A DNA stretch of 64,000 nucleotides from positions 7,322,258-7,386,257 of the forward strand of contig CM046307.1 in NCBI GenBank assembly GCA_025267735.1. The letters run 5' to 3'. The translations under genes and the position numbers were made by a program. Shown here piece after piece: positions 1 through 12,595 of the stretch; the stretch's first letter is position 1; each line of letters opens with the position of its first letter. Origin of the DNA: Mactra quadrangularis (Eukaryota; Mollusca; Bivalvia; Venerida; Mactridae). The notes below the pieces were generated by a model that made no database searches, had not been told where the DNA came from, and saw only the letters and a program-made list of their open reading frames with translations.

Positions 1-161
1 GACATTTTTAAACAACTTTCACTCCAGACAAATGGCGGAAACCAACGTAAAGAAATTGCTTAAGACAAAGAAATCTGTTTGCCGCGCATGCGTCTATAAT
101 CGGGATATCTTTGTTATCACCGGTAATTCAGGTTCACCGGTAATTGCCGTATTCAGTATAG

Positions 162-168
162 TATAAAT
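162..168 (+). promoter_or_regulatory. Possible TATA box of NASP
   Basis: TATAAAT lies 42-48 bp before the proposed start codon, which would place transcription start near 190-195 and leave a very short 5' UTR. The motif is common by chance in AT-rich DNA and no initiator is clear, so this is weak support for the chosen first exon. Confidence 0.3.
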
Positions 169-209
169 TAAAAGATATAGATACACCTCAATATGCTTAT
201 TTATACAGA

Positions 210-3200
210 ATGGAGGCTTGTCAGTCAGCAGTCAACATCATTGCCCAAGGCAAGAGGAATATGGTTTGTGGTGAGATCCCAACAGCAGTGAATCAATTTC
301 AGGAAGCATGCCAAATTTTGTAAGTTTGTTTACAACAAATACTTATTTACCTTGAAAATTGGAATAACATAATTATATCGATTCAACCTCTGTATCTTGA
401 TGATTGCTTGTTAGCGATTTCTTGTCTTATAAGTTTCTTTTTCAATGAAAATGTGTAGTTCTACTATGAAGAACAACAAGATCAATTTTTGACTTGTATA
501 AAATAGTACTGCAACAGTACAGAAAAAAACATGATAGGATTACTGCTAACACAATTTTAGAATGAATTACTATTATCAGACTTGTTTATAGTTATTTCAG
601 AATTACATTTTTGTTACAAAAACATGTGTAAACATTGTCAAGTGTTCTTTTATAATCTTATAATCAGACTTATATGTAAGTTTTGTCTTTTGATTTAGAA
701 TTGTTTTTCTGCTATTTATAGATCCAAGACATATGGCGAAACTGCCAAAGAATGTGCGGATGCATACTTCTGTTATGGTCAGGCATTGTTGGATCTTGCT
801 CGTATGGAGAATGGTGTATTAGGGAATGCTCTTCAAGGAGGTAGGTTTTATACAGCTTGTGACATTGTTTTATTGACTTTATATTTGCTTTTGGTTATGT
901 TCCAGGGTTTGACTCTTAACTGTTTTACCAGGGATCCCCAAGGAAACTCTAGTCAGTAATTCAGAGATTACTTCTTGGCATAAGGGAATTCTCCAATAAA
1001 ACAAAAAATATACACAGGTTTTCAGTCACAAATTATGATTAAAAATTAATGAAAACTCAAATTCACAGAAGCACAGTGCATATTTTCAGGGATCCTGATG
1101 GAATATCCATCTAAAATCACAAGGGTTCCTCTCAAGTTTTTGGGATCCTCAGAATCCAAGGACACTTAGTGTTGAACCTTTTGTTCATAATGTGTACCTT
1201 CAGTAAAATGATCAGTGCAAAACTAGTCTACAACCTTCTTTATTTACATGTAGTTAGACTAGTTTTGCACTGACCAATCAAGTTGCTTCAATTTTGTATA
1301 CATAGGTATCCTTGGTAATTATAGTGCTTGTTTATATTAGCTTTATCAGGGCTGTAAAATTCTTAAAATTTGTCCTTAAAACTTAGAAAATAATATAATT
1401 GCCCTAAAATGTAGAGAATTGGTGATTTGCATAATGGGCGTGTAAGAGTTTTACAGCTCCTATCATGAAATGTTACCTCCAATCTACTGATCGTTGTAGA
1501 GAAAATGTGTGTTTTAACTTAGTAGTTCTAGTTCTATTTGTTGTACCAGAGTTTTGTTAACATTTTACTATGTACATGATACGTACTGTTTTTGAGTTGA
1601 TATTCTGTTTGAACAGGTTACCCATAGTTACTTTGTTTTGGCACAAAGTGATTGGAACTGTCTTTTAGAGAACAAAATCTGAGTTTAATTTAAAAGTATC
1701 TGTAGCTTTGTGTGGGTTAAATCATATATTAACCTGATGCAGATTCTATTCTTTAAAAACATAGAACAATTTTACTTTATGTTGATAGACTATGGTTGGC
1801 TTGACATAATTACATACATAAATGGATTAAAATATTATTTTGTGTTTTCTTATGTGTCAGTGTTAAGATCATTAGTTAAAATGCAACTATGTACATTCTT
1901 TAATATCATTTTGTCAATTATGTAACTGTGGGTGCTTTTTATTATCCTATGCATGTAACTCTCTTACCATTGTGTAATCAACATATGAGACTAGAGCATT
2001 CAATATTTCTTATTTTTATTGCCTTAAATGATTCCAGGTACATATTTATAGCTATGTACACTCTCAATTAAGTCTGATCTTGTGTATGCCAGCAATGAAA
2101 GCCTTACTTGCGTTTTGTGTTGGTTAAGTTTACTTGCCCTATCATTGAGTCTTTTTGTTGTAATAGCCAATGTTTTGGTTGTATGTATTGATACTACTGT
2201 CAGTGTTTGTGATTTAACAGTTCCTGATACAGATGATGAAACAACAGAACAGAAAGATGAACAATTTGAGAAAGGAGAACTTGAGGGTATTGATCATTCA
2301 TACATTTTATAAAGTTTTGTCTGCTTAAGTTCAACAGAAATTAAAGGCTGGCCTGTAAAATTAGCAGAGGTCTGGAACAAACCATTGATTTGAATCAACC
2401 AGTATATTACTAAGAAAGTATAACAATGGCCACTATAAGGACTCAATTAGAAAATTACTTTTTAGACCCTAAATTTGTACAACTGTCATCGTTGTTAGGT
2501 TTTAAGTTTAAGAAGTTAAACCCGGGGATAAAGCCACTAATTTAAGTCTGTTTCTTTGATCGTGTAGATACAAGTTTCTTTTTTAAGTAAAGTGCTTTAT
2601 AGTATTCATTTGAGAGATGTCATTTTATGAAATTGCTTATTGCTTGAAAGTGTATAACTTATAAATTTGATTAACTTAAGTTAAATGCACCATAAAAGTT
2701 AGTATTTAATATGTACTTAATATGGGTATATTTGATATCCCTCGAAATCACAAATTCGTAATTAGTTTAATGACTGAGTCATAGTAGAATTGGACTGTTT
2801 AGGTAACCTTTATGAATAATTTTGAATTGCATCCTATCTGTACTGTAGACTTACAATTTTTGTTTAAAAAGTCTGTAATAGTTAGGTTATCAGAATTGTT
2901 TAATGAAATGTTTAAAAACAACCCCTGTAAGGTTATAGAACTTACTCTGCTCTTCCTTTGGAAGTCACAGAACGTGAAAAACTAAGGAAAGAAGTTTATG
3001 ATGCCATGGGAGAAAAAGAACAAGAAAAGTCTGAACGTGAGAAGAAAGAACTTGAAAAGAAGAAAGATAGCGGTGAAACCATGGAGGTTGCTATGGACAC
3101 AGAAGAAAAAGGAAAAGAGGAAAAAGCTGAAAAAGACGACAAAAAGGAAGAGAAACCCAAAGATGACGAAGAAAAAAAGGACAAAAAAGAGAAGAAAGAT

Positions 3201-6200
3201 TTAAAAAAGGATGAAAAAGTGGATGAAAAAGACAAGAAAAAGGATGAGGATAAAAAAGATGAGAAAATGGAGACCGAAGAAAAATCAAAGGATGAAGCAA
3301 AATCCAAAGATGAAGCAAAGTCTAAGGATGCTGAAGAGAAGACTGATGCCAAGAAAGGTTCTAAATTGTTCAGAAAATTGCACTTCACTTCAAAGTTCTG
3401 CTTCTTGTTGAATAATTTTAGCTTTTAGTCCTTTCCCAGCATTTGCAGTTTTGGCAAAATTTTCAATGAAAGTGATTGAAGGAAAAGTGATTTAGTAAAA
3501 GAAATGTAAAAGTACGATATTAAGATACCTGCAATTGCTGAATGAGAGAGATTTCACTTCACATTTCATTTGTTAATTTAACCATCACTCTAGTTTCAGG
3601 TTACTGTTGACTGGCATTGCTTTTAAATGCTTTCTTGTTTTTTTAATTATTTTAGCAAATATGCTTTCTAACCATTTTTGCTATTTTGATTGTTTAATGT
3701 TTTTATTACTGGTGCTTCTAACCCTCATGCTTTTTAAACTATTCACTTTGTTAAAATACTTGAAAAAATTTGAGTTGTTATGCCAATTTTTAATTTCTCG
3801 GTCTTTACTGTTGTTTTCAGCACTTGTGTTTCATGAGATTACTTATTTACTTTTGATATAAGTTTATTGTTGAAATACTTATCGGAAAGTCTGAACAAAA
3901 CAACTAATTAAGTATAGGACATAAACATTTTTTGGATTTGCTTTAAATATTATTATCTACAACAATTTAAACAGGTGCCTTTAATAAAGGTATTTTTGTA
4001 TGATTATGGACTTCAGTTATTTTATCATTCTATTGGCTATACCCACCTTGGGTTGTTAATTAATTTGTAGAATTTCCATTCTCAGTCATGTTAATTGTTA
4101 AATTTTATTTGTCAATGGCACCTGATTTATGTCCAAAGAGGTTTCTCTGCTCTGGATCGTTCATGGAGTTAATTTTCTTCGACTCTTCGAGCAAAATTAA
4201 TTTCCTTGAAATTTTCTGTTGAAGAAAATTAACTCCAGGTGCCTGAATTAATTTATTTTATCGATTGTGAGTACAGAAATTCTGTAGTGAGTATTTAAAT
4301 CAGAGTTAATGTTAGGGCCACTGGCAGTTGATAAAATTTAACAATTACTGTAATGAATGTATCAGTATAATTTGGTATGTACAATTTTTAACATATTGTA
4401 TCATGCATATTTCCCATTCTGGATCATATTTGAAACATAATTACATGCTGTATCAAGACCAATCTCCGTAAACAGATATCCTGTAGAGCGTTGTCGTGCA
4501 GGATCTCTACTGTCTCTGTGGAAGGTCACGTTGAGATGAACTTTGTGTCTACCAATCAATGCGTAGCTTTCATCTAGACGAAAACACTATTAATCACATT
4601 TTGATTTCGTAATTTCTATTTTTAGACCAAGGTTTACATGCTAATTTAACAGCGGTATTATTCAGTCTGCGATTGGGCGGCTCATTTCAAATTGTGTGAC
4701 GTAGACAATGTAAACAAGTTACGTATCATAACAATTTCGTCATGAATATTATGATGAGTAGAGGTCACCTGAACGTGACCTTCGTTTGGAAAAGGCCAGA
4801 TCTAAATTAGCGAGTATGCGAGCGGAAAATTTAGATCGGGTTTTAATCAGATTGTATTAAGACCACATAGTCAGTGTCACTGAAATTATTCAAACTTTGA
4901 CAGTTGAGAGTAAACACATGATACCATGGTAGCTGCTAACTGAGGTCATACACATTATTAAATATTTGCTCTGATTTTTTTTTCATTTTGTGACTTTTTA
5001 AATTGATACGTCAGTTAAGATACTTATGTTAAAGACACTCATATCAAGTCACAATTATTAAGAACATGGTTATATGATTTTCTCTGGAATGTACCTGATA
5101 GATTTTCCTTTAATAAATATTGCCATAATAGTCCATAGTTAATTTCCATAATTTGAAAATAAGAAATGGGGTGATCGATTAAAAATTTGGTGAGTGTATA
5201 CATGTATGTGTATATTTCAGATGAAGAAGAGAGTGCGGAGGATGGTGAGGGTACGGAGGAGGAAGGTGAAGGGACAGAAGAAGAGGGCGAAGGTACTGAG
5301 GAAGACGGGGAAGCTGCAGAGGGTGAGGCTGCTAGCGCTGATGATGGTGAAACTACATCACAAGATGGATCTCAAGATGGTGTATGTTTTACTGTATACA
5401 TTTAATATATAGTCTTGTTTTATTAACATGTCACAACATGAACAATTACATGGTCACTGAATATGTTAATTTTTAACATCTTTCTATCCATTGAGCCACT
5501 GATCCATGTTAATTATTGATAAACTTACTATATATATAGTGATTTTGAATATTGGGAAATAACAAGTTCAAAATAACAGATTCAATGACCATGTAATTTT
5601 TCAAGTTGTGACAGGTTAATAAAACAGAACTACACCCTTAAACTTGATATTGTTAAATATTATTCTACTGCTTTAGTCCATATCTAAACTATTCTGATTA
5701 AAATATTTCTTTACTATCGATCTATAAGAATATATTTAAATCAGTGGAATATATGTAAAAAAAATCACTCGCATTTTTTTCTCAAACTTGTAATAGCATA
5801 CATAGTTACTTACTATTCATGTATGCAATATAAAACATAAATAGCACTATATTTCACTATGGCGTTACTGTGGAATAGACTAATAATATCAAACATGTTT
5901 TACTGTGAATATTTAATTGATTCTATCCATGATCTATCTGGCAGTTTCAATGCCGATTTTTGCCTCATTAGTTTAAACAGTAATATTTTTGCGTAGATTT
6001 CAACTCGCAAAAATTTACGATTAGTAAAAAAGTTACTTGCAATTTTCAAAATCCACTTGCATTTTGTAAGTATGCGAGCTTAAATTCCAGCACTGTTACT
6101 GTCTTGTTGGACAAGCTGATTATTTTGCACTTCACTATTACTGAAAAATATTAATGTAAATCCAAATCGGTTAATGTTAATATGTTGTAAAAAAACAGAT

Positions 6201-9200
6201 TTTGAAAATCATTTGCAAGAAATTGACGTTATGAGTAGATCTCTTTCTAGAATGACATTGTCTTCTTACAGTAAAGTGAAATGACTGTTTTTACTATGTT
6301 AAGACATTTCTGATGTTATACTGAATGTTTTTATATTTCAGGAAAACCCTGATGATGTGTCTAATTTACAACTTGCCTGGGAAATGTTAGAACTGGCTAA
6401 AATAATTTATCTAAAGTTAGTATACTCTAGATTTACTGTATATTGTTAAATTATTTGATGTTTGTAAAAATCTTGAATTTATTTTACGGTAACTTGAAGA
6501 TTGAACTTAACTGTATTGTTTGTAAATCTTGTTAATCTAACTGCTTGCTGAATCTTGGAATAAACCAGGGGTTTTATATAACAGGAATTTGCATGAAGTG
6601 CTTTTTTTAATTTTCACGGAGTCGCTGTCTATAACTGGCTGAAGCAGGATGTACAAACTATTTAAGAGTTTAAAAACTTGATTTATGTTTTTGTACATGT
6701 CTTCCATGCATTTTGTGAATATTTTTAAGTTTTTGACAAAAATGTAATTCAATTATGACTGAAAATATGACCCTAGGTGATGTAAATGAGGACTAAAAAT
6801 GGCAGATTGGGGGAAAATGCATAATTTTGTGAAACAGTCTGTGAGCATATTTTACATCAAAATCATCTAGAAACACATTTTTCCTAACCTTTATGCCTAT
6901 TGTAATGGTACTGGTACAAATTTTCATGTGAATATCTTGTAATGCTTGTTATCTGTATGAGCCGAAATAATGGCCAGGACAGTGAAATTAGATGTAAATC
7001 AGTGTTTAGGAATCCCTGTTATATAAAATCCCTGAATAAACTGAGAACATTTATCATCTCTTAGTCTTAGTGATCTGACCAGTCACCAAGCACACTATTG
7101 AAGTTGAGAATAATTGTTATAGTTCCTAATTTATTATCTTCTTTTTCAAATCTTTTAGAGATGAATCCAAAGAAGCCAAACTTAGAGTAGCAGAATCTCA
7201 TTTGAAGTTGGGAGAAGTTAGTTTAGAAACAGGTAAGAACTTTTAAATTAAAACCCAATGATTTCTAAAATTTCAGCAGTTATTTGTGTGAATTGTATTA
7301 TCTTAAAGATGAAAATTGTTAGATTTTGCCACAGAAATCACCAATGGTAATTTATGAAATGATTGTAAGTTAGAATTTGCTTTGACTGATTGAATTTAGA
7401 TCATGCAATTTTGCCAGTTAAAAAATTACTTAAACATGGTATGTTTTATTAGCTTTAAATTTTTTGTAAAATTTTTGGCTACCACCAAAGTTTCACTTAG
7501 AATGTTTGTTTTGTTTCAGAACAATATGAAGAAGCCATCAAAGATTTGAATTCTTGTTTAACCATACAGAAAGAATTACTAGATCCTAATGACAGACTTC
7601 TAGCTGAGACACATTATCAACTTGGCTTGGCTCACTGTTTTAACAAACAATTCCAGGAATCTATAGATAGTTATCAGGCTGCTATTAAAGTGTTTGAAGA
7701 TCGTATTGCTGCATTAAATATAATCCTTGATAAGGTTAGAGAATTTGATTGTTTAAGATAAAGATTAGTTGGCTTACTTGATGATATACATGTAGGTGTT
7801 ACTTAGCTTGCTTAGTATTTTTGTCACTTTTACTTAACGCAACTCAGTTTGTCCAAAATTATGTCGTCATAAAGGCTTGGGCATACTGACTTTCTAAGTT
7901 TCAAACTACTTGTTAGACATAGTGTAGCATTATTGGTCAAACAAGTTACATTAATCATGCTTGATTCTGCTGCCTGGATGTTCCTAACCCAGTTATAATT
8001 TTCTTGCTTTCAAGAGGAAACGATAAGCATTCAATGAAATTCTAATAATCACTATTCTTGGCAAGATATTAATATCTTACAATAATTTAGCTATACAAAA
8101 AAGTGCAGTCAACTGAAATCTGCGGTAAAACTTGTGATTTGGTTCCCTGGCTATATACAGAATTCTGTTCACAACATTTGCTGATCAAAATTATTTCTCA
8201 GCAAATTTGACAGTATAGTTGATCTTCCCCTTAAGAAGAAAGTTTTAAGGGAAAACAAGTGCTAGTTAAGAAATTGTTTAGGGAAGCTGGTTAGGTAAGC
8301 TGTATATTGTAAATGTCAAAGTTAATAAAACATGACATTATCTGTCTGAATGAAACAAAAACAATCCCCAAATGTATGATTTTCAGGCTACTGAAGAAGA
8401 AAGGAACACTTCTGACTTTGATAGTCCTGTATATAAAGCAAAGAAAGAAGTTGATGAGTTAAAGGAGATATTACCTGACATTAAAGCCAAGATTGAAGAT
8501 GTTGAAGATGAGAGAAAGAATACTGATGAACTTAAGAACCTAGCTAAAGAAGCATTAAGTGGACTAGCATCATCATCATCAAGTTCTACTGCTCCTGCTG
8601 CAGAGAAACCTAAAGTAGAAGAGAAAGAAGCCTCCGATATCAGCCATCTTGTTAAAAGAAAGGTAAGTATTGTAAGTCTACGAATTGAGTGGGTGTCTGG
8701 TTGTGAGGGACGACAACATTTAAGTTTGGGCAACCAAAAATGTACTTACAAGCTATAGTGCTTGCTGCTGAAATGACCAGTTTGGACCATGACTTGCATA
8801 TTCTAATTTCTTAGACTATTGTAATACCATTATTCAAGTATACTAATCTTCAGTGCTTGTCCATCAGCTTATTTCAATATCGATTTACAACAAATATACA
8901 GTGCCCTCCAAATGTTCTTGGACAAATGAGATGTTGAGATAAAATAATGATGCATACAACTTGTTATTTTACTATAATTAAAAGTTCATGTAACATAGTT
9001 AGAATCATATATAAGCTTACTTACATGTATGCTGATTAATGTGATGCCTATCAATAAATACTGTTATTTTATTAGATATGATTGCATATGTTTGAGTTCT
9101 CTTGCAACACTTAAGTTTTGTGATTGCACCATACAAGAGGTTTCGATTTTGTGAATTACAGATAATTATCAATAGTATTAGGCTTTTATGGTTTTACCTA

Positions 9201-9992
9201 ATTATACTACATAACAATCATATAAAACCTGGTTATAGTTCTATTACATTAACCTGTCACATCTTAAATAATTACACGGTCAATGAATCTGTTATTTTTA
9301 ACCCCTTTCAAACTTGTTATAACCCCGATATTCAAAATCGCCGCATACATTGTTAGATTATCAATGATTTATATTGATTGGTGGCTCAATGTTTTAAAAG
9401 GTTAAATAATAACACATTCAGTGAGTGTGTAATTATTCAAGTTGTGTCAGGTTAATGTAATAGAACTATATAAGAGTGTATTAGTCTTCTGTATTCCCTT
9501 ATTTACATTTAACATGTGCTAAGTGTAAATTGAGGATTTTATTATATATTTACCAGAGAAAATCTGAAGATCCAGTTGAAGAAACAGCAAAGAAAGCTAA
9601 ACAAGAAGAGAAAGGTGATGGGGATGCTAAAGTTAATGGTACAACTCAGGAAAAGGTGATTTTATATCTTATAAGACTTATGTCAACATATTTCTTTCTA
9701 TGTATCTTTCTATTTTTGCACTGGTAAACATTTCCAAAGCTGGTTTTGAAGTTAAGGATTTTTGTTTCCTGAGAAAGATTTTTTTCATGAAAAAGCTGCT
9801 GAAATAAGAAATTTAGAATTTTCCAACACCTATGTAACTGTATTTTGCTATCTTGTATAAATGGCGATTATTGACCTGTTTTCAAGTGGTTGGCCCTTTC
9901 AAGTCGATTTCAAAACTCCCATGTTAGCAGCACAATGTCATCACTATCATTATTTTTTATTCTTACAGGAATCTATGGATACAAAATCATGA
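210..9992 (+). CDS. NASP: NASP (SHNi-TPR histone H3-H4 chaperone), 11 coding exons, complete
   Basis: Coding exons: 210-319, 722-840, 2221-2286, 2971-3357, 5221-5381, 6342-6415, 7159-7232, 7520-7734, 8387-8662, 9557-9655, 9969-9992. They sum to 1605 bp (534 residues plus TGA) with matching phases and GT-AG introns. NASP binds H3 and H3-H4 in the nucleus and maintains the soluble histone pool. Exons 1-2 give the first TPR region ([20 protein letters not shown], then [12 protein letters not shown]). Exons 3-5 are the acidic Glu/Lys-rich insert that interrupts the second TPR, starting with the conserved [11 protein letters not shown]. Exons 6-8 give the later TPRs ([29 protein letters not shown]). 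Exon 9 is a coiled helix ending DISHLVKRK, and exon 10 adds KKAK, together a likely bipartite nuclear signal. The ATG at 210 was chosen because an in-frame TAG lies at 159-161. Donor 5381 rather than 5379 is required, since the earlier one creates a stop on joining exon 6. The N terminus is the least certain part. Confidence 0.93.
5244..5306 (+). repeat. NASP: Coding minisatellite in NASP acidic region (3 x 21 bp)
   Basis: Three consecutive in-frame 21 bp units in exon 5 encode [14 protein letters not shown] and GEGTEED. The DNA copies differ almost only at synonymous third positions, so the protein repeat is older than recent slippage. A second in-frame repeat in exon 4 (3282-3335) encodes [12 protein letters not shown] and KSKDAE. 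Confidence 0.8.
5413..5632. mobile_element. MITE, family C copy 1 (NASP intron 5)
   Basis: An approximately 220 bp fold-back. The left arm reads TTATTAACATGTCACAAC and continues with a GGTCACTGAAT segment; the right arm is its imperfect inverse, ending AAGTTGTGACAGGTTAATAA. The same terminal sequence occurs at 9236 and 11816. No coding capacity. Confidence 0.7.
8899..8926. mobile_element. Solo terminal repeat of a mariner-like element
   Basis: CAGTGCCCTCCAAATGTTCT, preceded by TA, matches the termini of the element at 20489-21373. I found no opposing end within the next kilobase, so this is a fragment or a heavily decayed copy. Confidence 0.45.
9236..9469. mobile_element. MITE, family C copy 2 (NASP intron 9)
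   Basis: A 234 bp inverted-repeat element whose ends are TATAGTTCTATTACATTAAC and its inverse. Terminal arms of about 60 bp contain the shared core CTGTCAC...AATAATTACACGGTCA. It is about 80-90% like the copy at 11816 by eye, including the interior around 9310-9350. Confidence 0.75.
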
Positions 9993-10320
9993 AAGATTGA
10001 ATCAATCTAAACAAGGCAGGAATATTTGGAGACAAAAAACCCACGATATCATGGACTATGAACTAGTGATTACTGTACATGAGTTTATATACATTATATA
10101 ATGTGTTAGTATATTCAAGTACACACCCTTGGAATACAATGTGCAATCAGTGAATTAATCAAGTTTATAGTTGTAGTTCAGTTCTCTCATTCATCATGTG
10201 ACTAGATTTGTGATAGATTTATAGTTCTGTGTTTTCATGTAGATTCATACATCTCTCATCATATTGTTCATTCATTATGTAGAAAATATGTTTCATATTA
10301 AAAATTCTGTTCAGTGCAAA
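9993..10320 (+). other. NASP: NASP 3' UTR with likely poly(A) signal
   Basis: About 330 bp follow the TGA. The AATAAA variant ATTAAA sits at 10297-10302, followed by a T/GT-rich stretch (around 10325-10345) suited to cleavage near 10320. The exact end is inferred. Confidence 0.45.
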
Positions 10321-10348
10321 ACATCTTCATTTTTATTTTGGTTTTAAT

Positions 10349-10503
10349 GACATAGGATGAGTTGCCTTAGGATATCGCTAGCTAGAGCTTTGCCCCCTGG
10401 TACCCTTAATTTGATGTCACATACTTATTCCTTTTGGTGTAACAAGGGTACCAAGGCTCATAGTGATAAATACCAATATGCTTAGGCAACTTGCCCATAG
10501 TCT
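10349..10503. mobile_element. MITE, family A short form (copy 1)
   Basis: About 155 bp with imperfect terminal inverted repeats containing ATCGCTAGCTAG on the left and a GACTATGGGCA-type end (inverted) on the right. The interior TGGTACCC...GGGTACCA dyad is shared with the copies at 20192 and 38496. Its right end abuts the family B element that starts at about 10501. Confidence 0.65.
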
Positions 10504-10790
10504 GTTTTCCTCAACTGTCAAAATTTTTAATAATTTCCAGGTGAATGAAAACGTTTTTTCAAGGTGACTGAATATTTTCTTTCAAGGGAACTAATACAAT
10601 ATATTATGATACAATATTATACAAATATCAAGGCAACATTTACTTAGCAAGCGGGTATTAATGCAGGCACTAAGCTAGTTGACTGTTTAAACAAGCCTAA
10701 AACACACTTAGGGAATATCAATTGTTGGACAAAATTTTTACCCACCAAGTATCACTTTAATTATTCATGTTTTGACAGTAGAGAAAAAAT
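10501..10790. mobile_element. MITE, family B copy 1 (diverged)
   Basis: The left arm CTCAACTGTCAAAATT...AATAATTTCCAGGTGA and the right arm AATTATTCATGTTTTGACAG form an inverted pair about 290 bp apart. Close copies lie at 12114, 17961 and 43555. Confidence 0.6.
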
Positions 10791-10955
10791 AAATTTTTGA
10801 AGTTAAATGGCCTGTTACATGGAATGATTTCCAAGTTCAGTAGTTGCTTAGTCGTAAAAACTGCTGAAATTATTCAAGGGAACTCGGGAATTTTGAAGTT
10901 GTATTTATGATATAACTTCAATGTTAGAAAGTTGTGGATGATTATAATCTGATGG

Positions 10956-11456
10956 TATAGTGCATACAATTTGACCCCGACCTCACCTTTCACATTTGCA
11001 TCTAATTATCACCTACTCATATCCTGGTGAAAATCAATACCACGCCTGCTCTACACTTCGACTCGTTACGTATTTAAAATATAATTTAACATGTATAGAG
11101 TATACACAGCCCGCATGTATAACAACTTACCATTCAAATGCATTCAAACGGGAAACTCGTGTTCTTACATTTTTGCTAACAATTAATAATAAATGGGTGT
11201 GGGGATAGTGATTGTGGGGCTAAAACCAACAACCTTTGATTTGGTAGCTAGCCTCATCGTACAATCCTCTAGTCCGGCCTATGTGCAATAGACACTCGTA
11301 CGCTTTAATTGTACTTTAAAATTAATCCCTGTGTTAAAATTAAATTCGAGCCTTGTCGATAAAATCCAATTATCAAGAATTAATACTACATTCATATTCA
11401 ATGTAATGAATATTCTTGCATAAAGGTCAGGTCGGGGTCAATGTGTCCGCACTATA
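10956..11456. mobile_element. Fold-back element, family H copy 1 (501 bp)
   Basis: The ends are TATAGTGC...TTGACCCCGACCTCACCTTT and the inverse of ATAGTGCGGACACATTGACC. The right end resembles the right end of the element at 13675-14073 (GCATAAAGGTCA). The interior is tail-less unique sequence without a convincing gene. Confidence 0.55.
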
Positions 11457-11461
11457 AGTAA

Positions 11462-11610
11462 AGGATATTAACTGAGTGTGAGGGTTTTCTGAGTTAGAAC
11501 AACCTGGCTGCGGACTTCTCTTGAAAATCCAAAACGCGAAGTGTAAGAGGATTTTGAGAAGTCCAAGGCCAGGTTGTTTTAAAACAGAAAATCCGTAGCA
11601 AGAGGTTTAT
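11462..11610. repeat. Imperfect palindrome of about 150 bp
   Basis: Two arms of about 60 bp, both carrying ACAACCTGGC followed by GGACTTCTC and AAAATCC in inverted orientation, surround a short centre near 11540. It may be a miniature fold-back transposon; no end duplication could be fixed. Confidence 0.6.
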
Positions 11611-11815
11611 ATCCGACTTAACGATTCAAGTGATTAGTCACACATGTGTACATTGATCAGGAATGGACTACAGTTTTGCAAAGGAATTTGATTTATGTTC
11701 ATCTTTAGGGCGTTCAGTTAACACGAACGTTCCGTCACTTTCGCTTACAGTCATAATTGAACGGCCTGTTAGCGGAAAACGTTTAAGGCCAACAGCTAAC
11801 GATTTTAGTATATAG

Positions 11816-12052
11816 TATAGTTCTATTTTATTAACCTGTCACAACTTAGATAATTACACGGTCACTGAATCTGTAATTTTTAACTCCTTTAGAACTTGTT
11901 ATAACCCCGATATTCAAAATCGCTGCATAATTGTTAAATCATCAATAACTAATATGGATTGGTGTCTCAATTGTTAAAAAGAAGTTAAATTACAACACAT
12001 TCAGTGACCATGTAATTATTCAAGTTGTGACGGGTTAATGTAATAGAACTGT
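11816..12052. mobile_element. MITE, family C copy 3
   Basis: A 237 bp element with ends TATAGTTCTATTTTATTAAC and its imperfect inverse. The arms contain CTGTCACAACTTAGATAATT and a GGTCACTGAAT segment. The interior (ATAACCCCGATATTCAAAAT) is shared with the copy at 9236. Confidence 0.75.
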
Positions 12053-12113
12053 ACGCGAGTATCATGAAACAACCTGAAACAAAATAGTTCCAGTATATTT
12101 TGCATATTAGTAT

Positions 12114-12358
12114 TGTCCGTTTTTTCCTAACTGTCAAAGCTTGAATAATTTCACGGTGACTGAATGCATTGTTTTTGTACTGGCGGCCTAATTTTTAGTA
12201 AAAGTATCTTGACTAAAACTTGTCATACGGCATAAGAAGCTTCACTCAATCATAATACACACTTTCGGAAACTCATGGGTGTATTACAACAATAATTTTA
12301 ACAAACTCATTCACCCTGAAATTATTCATGTTATGACAGTTGTGAAAAAACTAACAAT
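12114..12358. mobile_element. MITE, family B copy 2
   Basis: About 245 bp. The left arm contains CTGTCAAAGCTTGAATAATT followed by TCACGGTGACTGAATGC; the right arm is the inverse with some mismatches. The interior includes a stretch ending TCATGGGTGTATTAC that is also present in the copy at 17961. Confidence 0.75.
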
Positions 12359-12369
12359 AACTGCCATAG

Positions 12370-12595
12370 CGAATAGACTATATCCGAAATTCAAATATTT
12401 GGGTTTTCCCCTCCGGTACAAACAAACTTTCACTGTAACAATGAAAACGCGTGTAAGAAAGAACAGTAGTACATGTATTTAATCCATAGTTCGTGCTGTT
12501 TAGCAATAATGTGTAGACAACTTTGTACCGCCTGTGCACGGACGGAAAAACCCATAAATTTAAATTCGGGATTAGGTCCAACGAAGTTGGCGGTG
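12370..12595. repeat. Dispersed repeat, copy 1
   Basis: This segment (TACAAACAAACTTTCACTG...CCGCCTGTGCACGGA) reappears diverged at about 19690-19865 in the same orientation. Short open frames on both strands here are repeat artefacts. Confidence 0.5.

Larger units (their letters stand above)
320..9968 (+). other. NASP: NASP introns: content
   Basis: The ten introns contain no second gene that I can recognise. They carry a hairpin (1212-1273), a perfect 16 bp hairpin with a 40 bp loop (4165-4236), two copies of one MITE family (5413-5632 and 9236-9469) and one isolated mariner-like end (8899). The many short open frames here, for example around 2082-2312 and 3607-3861, read through splice sites or AT-rich intron and show no family motif. 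Confidence 0.6.

Noticed and set aside
32..166. 44-codon open frame starting MAETNVKK at the left edge
   Set aside because: No recognised family, and joining it by plausible donors to NASP exon 1 breaks the NASP frame; kept only as possible upstream transcribed sequence.
2996..3388. 130-codon minus-strand open frame rich in Ser and Phe
   Set aside because: It is the antisense of the Lys/Glu-rich NASP exon 4; such purine-rich exons leave the reverse strand open.
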